DNA of 64,000 bases, taken from the NCBI GenBank assembly GCA_934096715.1, contig CAKOMQ010000002.1, forward strand, positions 48,005 through 112,004, given 5' to 3'. Below the pieces are notes generated by a model. That model was not told the DNA's origin, made no database searches, and was given only the letters and a program-made list of their open reading frames with translations. The position numbers were made by a program, and so were the translations under genes. Shown piece by piece: positions 59,371 through 64,000 of this stretch. The DNA comes from an uncultured Bacilli bacterium. Its GTDB lineage: Bacteria > Bacillota_I > Bacilli_A > RF39 > UBA660. Positions within the stretch are counted from its first letter, which is position 1; each line of letters starts with the position of its first letter.

Positions 59371-60023
59371 TCATCTAATAGATAACATATTGGATTACCA
59401 GTTTCTAACTCTAATTTAATTATATCTTCATCACTAATATTATCCAAGTATTTAATAAGTCCCCTTAAACTATTTCCATGTGCTACAATTATAATTTTCT
59501 TACCATTTTTTATTTCTGGTAAAATATCAGAGTTCCAATATTCCAAAACTCTTTTTATTGTATCCATTAAATTTTCAGTTTTTGGAAGTTCACCTTTAGT
59601 TAAGTTTTTATATTTATCATCATTACCTGGATATCTTACATCAGTTTCTTCTAATTCTGGTGGCCTTACATCAACGCTTCTTCTCCAGAGTAATACTTGT
59701 TCTTCACCATACTTTTCTTTTGTCTCATCTTTATTTAATCCTTGTAAAGCACCATAATGTCTTTCATTTAGTTTCCAACTTCTTTTGATTTCAATATCTT
59801 CTTCATCCATTTCCTTCAATATATAATCTAAAGTATCTTCTGCTCTTTTTAAAACTGATGTAAACGCTAAATCAAAATGAAATCCTTTTTCTTTTAATAC
59901 AATTCCTGCTTCTTTTGCTTCTTCAATCCCTTTGCTCGATAACTCTACATCTGTCCATCCCGTAAACTTATTTTCTAAATTCCATACACTTTGTCCGTGT
60001 CTTACTAAAACTAACTTTATCAT
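59334..60023 (-). CDS. gpmA: 2,3-bisphosphoglycerate-dependent phosphoglycerate mutase
   Basis: A 229-residue histidine-phosphatase-superfamily enzyme of glycolysis that interconverts 3- and 2-phosphoglycerate. RHGQSVWN with the phospho-His (H9), ERHYGALQGLNK, the later RRSVDVRPPELEE and the second VAHGNSLRGL are all present, so it is the dPGM type. Start is the ATG at 60023 (AGGTG 11 bases upstream); a 25-residue longer frame has no site. Downstream of a lipoprotein gene. Confidence 0.95.
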   Translation of the reverse strand: MIKLVLVRHGQSVWNLENKFTGWTDVELSSKGIEEAKEAGIVLKEKGFHFDLAFTSVLKRAEDTLDYILKEMDEEDIEIKRSWKLNERHYGALQGLNKDETKEKYGEEQVLLWRRSVDVRPPELEETDVRYPGNDDKYKNLTKGELPKTENLMDTIKRVLEYWNSDILPEIKNGKKIIIVAHGNSLRGLIKYLDNISDEDIIKLELETGNPICYLLDEDLKPIRHYYLK

Positions 60024-60125
60024 ATTTTTCTTCACCTTTACTTTATTATGCCCCATCAGGAAAAGAATTGCAATAATTTTTTCTTTGTTATTTTCCATAA
60101 TCTTTCCTCCTTTAATTTTTAAAAT

Positions 60126-60155
60126 AAAAAAAAGAATAGATATTTCTATCTACTC
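60126..60155 (-). terminator. Terminator after the lipoprotein gene
   Basis: Minus-strand stem GAGTAGATA / TATCTATTC around GAAA, followed by eight T. Confidence 0.75.
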
Positions 60156-60186
60156 TATAAAGAGTAATTTGTTTATATTTATTTTT

Positions 60187-61368
60187 CTAGTCTAAATCAA
60201 TAATAGTTCCCAAAGCAACCATTGATTCTTCCCCTTCACTATATTTAATATACGCTTTATTATCTATTATATCTAAGCCCATAATACTATAAAAATGTTC
60301 CGGTGTATCAAGTACTAAAACCTCTTTACCATCATATTTATAAAGTTGTGTTGAAGATTCGTACGCAACTTCGATTACAAGCCCACCATCATATTCGTAA
60401 CCTATAATATCTTCAAAAAAACCTAAATCCAAATCAAAAACCTTTATACTCTTCTTTCCATCATATAGATAAAAAGTTTTTAAATTTTCGTCATAGGTTC
60501 CATAATTATATTTGTTCTTATAATAGCATAACTTATTATTAATAATACCAACTATATCATAACTGTAGTTTTTATCTACAACTATCTTCCTACCATCTTT
60601 AACATATAGTAATTGATTGCCTTTCACAGAATCACTATAACTTTTAGAAGTTGCCAGAAACATTCCATCTTTAACCGTCTTTTTATCTGATACCCATGTT
60701 ATATTTTTAATATCAAATAATTTTTCTAAACCATCATCTGTTAATTTAGAATAAGTATAGTTTATTCTTTCTTTTTTCTTTTCTTCTGTTATTATATATA
60801 ATTGTCCATTTATTACTTCAAAGTCTGAATGATATGGATTTTTAGTTATTTTTTTTACTTTTAAGGTGTCTAGGTTATATTCATAAACATTACTAGCGGG
60901 TATTCCATATACCTTATTTTTATAAAGTACCGCTTTATTTAAATAATATCCGTCTTTAAATAATATTGTTTTTTCTGTACCATTTATCGAATAGATAGTC
61001 CTACCATAATAAGTTATAATATTTCCGTTATATTTTCCTAATATTCTATGTGGTTTATCCACAAGCTTATTTGTTTTTCGAGTTTCAAAATTAAACGAAT
61101 ATAACACATTATTATCATCATAGTAAATATCATCATTTTCTCTCCACAAAGAACTAACCTTATCGGCAATCTTAATAACAGTACCATCCTTATCATAAAG
61201 AATTTTATCACCTTTAAAATATAGTACTCCATCATCATTTTTTTCTGCTACATTTACCTTATGAAACCCAGTAGTTGTTCTATCAACACTTTTAAACTTA
61301 GTTTCCTTAGAACACCCCGTCATCAAAAATAACGATAACATTAAAATCAAAAAATTTTTTTTCTTCAT
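60187..61368 (-). CDS. Beta-propeller-like lipoprotein
   Basis: A 393-residue lipoprotein with an SPII signal (LMLSLFLMTGC, Cys19) and a body of repeated short blocks such as VLYFKGDKILYDKDGTVI, NIITYYGRTIYSING and LYIITEEKK, which suggest a DUF5050/WD40-type beta-propeller. No catalytic motif is visible. It is likely displayed on the outer membrane face. AAAGGTAGTTTATA precedes the ATG. The neighbouring divergent surface gene suggests a surface cluster. Confidence 0.75.
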   Translation of the reverse strand: MKKKNFLILMLSLFLMTGCSKETKFKSVDRTTTGFHKVNVAEKNDDGVLYFKGDKILYDKDGTVIKIADKVSSLWRENDDIYYDDNNVLYSFNFETRKTNKLVDKPHRILGKYNGNIITYYGRTIYSINGTEKTILFKDGYYLNKAVLYKNKVYGIPASNVYEYNLDTLKVKKITKNPYHSDFEVINGQLYIITEEKKKERINYTYSKLTDDGLEKLFDIKNITWVSDKKTVKDGMFLATSKSYSDSVKGNQLLYVKDGRKIVVDKNYSYDIVGIINNKLCYYKNKYNYGTYDENLKTFYLYDGKKSIKVFDLDLGFFEDIIGYEYDGGLVIEVAYESSTQLYKYDGKEVLVLDTPEHFYSIMGLDIIDNKAYIKYSEGEESMVALGTIIDLD

Positions 61369-61424
61369 TATAAACTACCTTTCAAATTACTATTTATTAA
61401 AGTATTATTTTTATGACTTCATTC

Positions 61425-61442
61425 CCTGCCTATCCTGCCTAT
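61425..61442. repeat. Tandem nine-base direct repeat
   Basis: CCTGCCTAT occurs twice in a row (61425-61433 and 61434-61442) in the intergenic region between two divergent surface genes. It is GC-rich for this DNA and could be a regulator site. Confidence 0.45.
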
Positions 61443-61488
61443 ATAGTAACACAATAAAATTATATTGTAAATTTATTTTAAAATCCAC

Positions 61489-61516
61489 TTGCATAAAACA
61501 ATTTTTAAAGTATAAT
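61489..61516 (+). promoter_or_regulatory. SigA promoter of the 61540 gene
   Basis: TTGCAT at 61489-61494 and TATAAT at 61511-61516 with a 16-base spacer, followed by an AGGAGA site. Confidence 0.7.
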
Positions 61517-61539
61517 AAAGATAGAATAGGAGAACAAAA

Positions 61540-63120
61540 ATGAAAAGAAAATTATTAAATATTTTATCAGCGTTTGCTATTGGCATGTTACTAATTCCTG
61601 CTACAACTAATGCATACTCATTTGATGAAATAAAAAACACTAAAAGTATTACAATTAATAGCGTTAAACCAACAGATCGTAATCATATGTTTATGGTTAG
61701 TGAAATGTTTATGAACGATGGTTTTGGAATCATCGAAAGTACTTGCAACAACGATTTAACAGTTTGTACATTCATAGAGGATGCACCAACTAATCCAACT
61801 AAAATTGAAGGAGTAAAAATAACTTACAAATATGATGAAACAGTTAAAAAGGTTGCTGACAGTATAGTCAAAAATATTCCTGCAAATGGAAAAATGTTCT
61901 ATCTAAATGAAATAGAAGCAGTAAGTTATAGATATGATAATGCAAACTATAAACCTAAAACTGAATATGATCATTTAAACCCAATTAAATATTCTAGTGA
62001 ATATAATAAATTAATTGGTTATAAAAATTTTGTTTCTGAACCAAGAATGGGTGCTGATACGTATGTATCACATTCAATGAGTGGTACTGCATTATTTAAT
62101 TATAATAATACTAACTATGCATTTCTAGATAATGTTGGAGCATCTTATAATGAAATATTATATATCAAAGAAAATGAAACTAATGTAGAAAAATATTTAA
62201 AAGAAAAATTATCAAAATACTTTAGTATTAAAAATGTTACTAAAGAAAATAAGACTATAAATGAAACTATAAATGAAATAGTAAATGAAAAAGGCGACGT
62301 ATGGGATAGATGTATTCAAATCAAAAATGAGTTAGCAAATGCTACAGAAGCTGAAAAGAATACTCCTGAATATTCTAAAAAATATATGAAATATCAATCT
62401 GAATGTAGCATGATAGAATCTGGTTTTTATCAATCTAGACAAGATTATGAAAACACGATTTTAAACGAAGACCTATTTCTAAATGATGAAACATTTGGTT
62501 TATATGATTGCCGTAATGATGACATGTTACCAAATAGATATGTTGTTGAATTTACAAATGGTACCAAATTAAGTTTCATTGTAATTAAAGATTCATCTAA
62601 AATATTTGATGGTAAACTAAATTTCATATCATCTGATGCATCTACAGGTATTGAAGTTAATACAAATAACTTAATTCCATTAGACACACTAATCCAAGTT
62701 GCAAAATTAACTAATGGAAATGAATATGATAAAATTGTTAAATTATTAAAAACTGATTTAGTTAACGTATTCGATATTAAACTTTTTTCTAAATCTTTGT
62801 CAAAAAATATCACTAAACTAGATAATGGTAACTTTGAAGTAAAAGTTCCAATTAGCGAAGAATTAAAAGGTAAAAATCTAGCGGCATACTATATAGATGA
62901 TAACAACAATATTGAAAAATATGATGTAACTATTAAAGATGGATATGCAATATTTACGACAACTCACTTTAGTATATACACATTAGCAGAAAACACTAAT
63001 ATAGATGCAGTAGAGACTCCTAAAACTGGAGATAATATATTAATATATACAATGGCTAGTTTAATATCACTAACAGGTATAATTACTGTATTAATAATAA
63101 AGAAAAAGAAACATGATTAA
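61540..63120 (+). CDS. LPXTG-like wall-anchored surface protein
   Basis: A 526-residue secreted protein: N-terminal signal peptide (residues 1-25, ending TTNA), a large extracellular body with few Cys, and a C-terminal sorting signal TPKTGD, then a hydrophobic segment (ILIYTMASLISLTGIITVLII) and KKKKHD. This is a class-specific variant of the sortase motif; no sortase is in the window. The body begins with SFDEIKNTKSITINS and has no family I know. AGGAGA is eight bases before the ATG. Confidence 0.85.
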   Translation: MKRKLLNILSAFAIGMLLIPATTNAYSFDEIKNTKSITINSVKPTDRNHMFMVSEMFMNDGFGIIESTCNNDLTVCTFIEDAPTNPTKIEGVKITYKYDETVKKVADSIVKNIPANGKMFYLNEIEAVSYRYDNANYKPKTEYDHLNPIKYSSEYNKLIGYKNFVSEPRMGADTYVSHSMSGTALFNYNNTNYAFLDNVGASYNEILYIKENETNVEKYLKEKLSKYFSIKNVTKENKTINETINEIVNEKGDVWDRCIQIKNELANATEAEKNTPEYSKKYMKYQSECSMIESGFYQSRQDYENTILNEDLFLNDETFGLYDCRNDDMLPNRYVVEFTNGTKLSFIVIKDSSKIFDGKLNFISSDASTGIEVNTNNLIPLDTLIQVAKLTNGNEYDKIVKLLKTDLVNVFDIKLFSKSLSKNITKLDNGNFEVKVPISEELKGKNLAAYYIDDNNNIEKYDVTIKDGYAIFTTTHFSIYTLAENTNIDAVETPKTGDNILIYTMASLISLTGIITVLIIKKKKHD

Positions 63121-63146
63121 GAGCAACTAAGTTGTTCTTTTTTTTA
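63119..63146 (+). terminator. Terminator after the wall-protein gene
   Basis: Stem AAGAGCAACT / AGTTGTTCTT (one wobble) followed by eight T. Confidence 0.75.
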
Positions 63147-63150
63147 ATTA

Positions 63151-63182
63151 AAAAAAAAAATAACTAAGAAACATCTTAGCTA
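63151..63182 (-). terminator. Terminator after tRNA-Trp
   Basis: Minus-strand stem TAGCTAAGA / TTCTTAGTTA (one mismatch) followed by ten T. Confidence 0.65.
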
Positions 63183-63204
63183 TTACATTTAATTAAATAA
63201 AAAA

Positions 63205-63278
63205 TGGCAGGGGTAGCAGGAGTTGAACCCACATCAGCGGTTTTGGAGACCGTTATTCTACCATTGAACTATACCCCT
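63205..63278 (-). tRNA. tRNA-Trp (anticodon CCA)
   Basis: Minus-strand cloverleaf with acceptor AGGGGTA / TACCCCT, anticodon loop CTCCAAA, GGTTCAACTCC T-arm and an encoded CCA. The anticodon CCA reads only UGG. Confidence 0.95.
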
Positions 63279-63296
63279 ATTTCTTGGTACAAAAAT

Positions 63297-63305
63297 ATTA
63301 TAACA
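63297..63305 (-). promoter_or_regulatory. Extended -10 promoter of tRNA-Trp
   Basis: TGTTATAAT (TGnTATAAT) on the minus strand, 19 bases before the tRNA. Confidence 0.55.
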
Positions 63306-63352
63306 TAACTTTTTTTGAATTACTAGCATAATATATTTTAGTTAAAGAGTAT

Positions 63353-63682
63353 ATGATAATTAATTATAGTGAAAAAGAGTTAGATTTACTTACAAGAATT
63401 ACGAGAACTGAAGCACTTAATGAAGGATAACTTGGAATAAACGTTGTTGTTAATAGAGATATAGCTAAATGTTATATTTTTAAAAAAATAAGTTCAATAT
63501 TAAAGTCTAGACAGTATGATAGTAAAATAGAATATTCATTATCTAAAGCATATGAATTACTTATTTATTCAAAAATTTCAAATCCAGGGAGCATCAAATA
63601 TACTCATGAACATAAAAATAAGTTTTTTGACCCGTTCGTTCTAAGTCCAGATGATTTATATCGTTCTTTAAAACCTACGTAA
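63353..63682 (+). pseudogene. IS1634-like transposase N-terminal relic
   Basis: A frame of 110 codons starting at ATG 63353, with an in-frame TAA after 24 codons. It then reads NVVVNRDIAKCYIFKKI ... AYELLIYSKISNPGSIK ... HKNKFFDPFVLSPDDLYRSL, which matches the N-terminal part of IS1634-family transposases (the segment LxxSRIxxPxSK ... FFxxFDFxLxDVYRSL). The DDE catalytic core is absent, no terminal repeats are seen and the frame is stopped: a dead fragment. Confidence 0.6.
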
Positions 63683-63726
63683 GAATACAAAGGAGAATTG
63701 TTATAAATAGTGGTGCGGTTGAAATT

Positions 63727-63754
63727 ACAAAAAAGAAAAGGGCTTTTGCCCTTT
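63727..63754 (-). terminator. Terminator after the permease gene
   Basis: Minus-strand stem AAAGGGC / GCCCTTT with a four-base loop, followed by TCTTTTTT. The last part of the 63683-63819 gap has nothing else I recognise. Confidence 0.7.
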
Positions 63755-63819
63755 ATTAATAATGGTTTGTAGGTTTTTGCTACAAAGCCAAAGTTTCTAT
63801 TTTCTCACATTATTTATTA

Positions 63820-64000
63820 CTATTTTGTATCAATTAATAATTCTTTTGGACTTTTCTTTAAATTGCTAGATGAAGATATTAGTAAAGAAATTATAAGAAC
63901 TATTGACATAAATAAAACTACATGTATCATTAATTTTGGAGATATATTAATTTCTAAACTTGTTAGTGTTTTATTAAATCCATCTACTTCAGCTCCACCT
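63820..64000 (-). CDS. C-terminal end of an FtsX-type ABC permease (partial)
   Basis: The last 59 codons of a minus-strand gene that runs off the window's right end. A single hydrophobic segment (IHVVLFMSIVLIISLLI) and a tail KKSPKELLIDTK match the end of FtsX/MacB-type permeases (final helix, then a basic segment ending in P-x-E-x-L). The window contains neither the start nor the ATPase gene. Confidence 0.55.
   Translation of the reverse strand, partial: GGAEVDGFNKTLTSLEINISPKLMIHVVLFMSIVLIISLLISSSSNLKKSPKELLIDTK

Noticed and set aside
1..64000. Alternative genetic code with TGA as tryptophan
   Set aside because: TGA is used as a stop in many ATGA overlaps and in the kinase, methyltransferase and secretion genes, and Trp is coded by TGG with a single CCA-anticodon tRNA.

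Overview
The window is very AT-rich, codon-dense DNA from a low-GC, Gram-positive, endospore-forming bacterium of the class Bacilli, most likely an uncultured, genome-reduced gut lineage near Erysipelotrichales or the RF39-type clades. That placement is inference from gene content and order, not a database match. The standard code fits: TGA works as a stop (many ATGA overlaps) and the only Trp tRNA reads UGG. No rRNA, CRISPR array, intact prophage or intact insertion sequence is visible.

Layout. (1) 1-3.6 kb: an ASCH / methyltransferase / HD-NTPase operon, then a 470-base gap with two candidate small RNAs, then an orphan protein. (2) 3.7-9.3 kb: tRNA-Leu and the rimP-nusA-ylxR-infB-rbfA-truB operon, with a truncated RimP. 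(3) 9.4-11.9 kb: a large repeat-containing surface protein whose 5' end carries a run of ten G and is out of frame, which looks like a phase-variable gene switched off. (4) 12-17.2 kb: rpsU-yqeY-yqfC-yqfD-vanZ-ybeY-dgkA-era-yqzL-recO. (5) 17.4-20 kb: a two-peptide double-glycine bacteriocin locus with its C39 peptidase ABC exporter. (6) 20-22.7 kb: spoIIIAH, an XRE regulator, gerE, gerM and a GtrA protein. (7) 22.8-32 kb: tRNA-Arg, tRNA-His and tRNA-Asn, a one-module Clp-like ATPase, a degenerate RNase J, an SSB-like protein, an isolated leaderless sufB, and spoVS. (8) 32-39.3 kb: an orphan prepilin, rluB, a gene driven by a (TA)12 promoter, dacB-spmA-spmB, a hybrid histidine kinase and trpS. 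(9) 39.4-55.9 kb: a chromosomal type IV secretion locus (VirD4, VirB8-, VirB1-, VirB4-, PrgI-, VirB6- and VirB2-like) with DUF1292-like proteins and a repeat-rich coiled-coil protein, but with no relaxase, integrase or replication gene. (10) 56-64 kb: a protein with two HEPN-type RNxxxH motifs, an unknown protein, gpmA with a startless overlapping frame, a lipoprotein, an LPXTG-like surface protein, tRNA-Trp, a transposase relic and the end of a permease gene.

How it fits together. Nine or more genes point to endospore formation (yqfC, yqfD, spoIIIAH, gerE, gerM, spoVS, dacB, spmA, spmB). The accessory content faces outward: a bacteriocin, a phase-variable surface protein, a promoter with a variable-length spacer, a prepilin, a wall-anchored protein and the type IV secretion locus. 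That locus resembles the pCF10 Prg/Pcf system in gene order and is the best candidate for an undescribed system: a full mating-channel and peptidoglycan-hydrolase set with no DNA-processing gene, accompanied by genus-specific cytoplasmic and coiled-coil partners.
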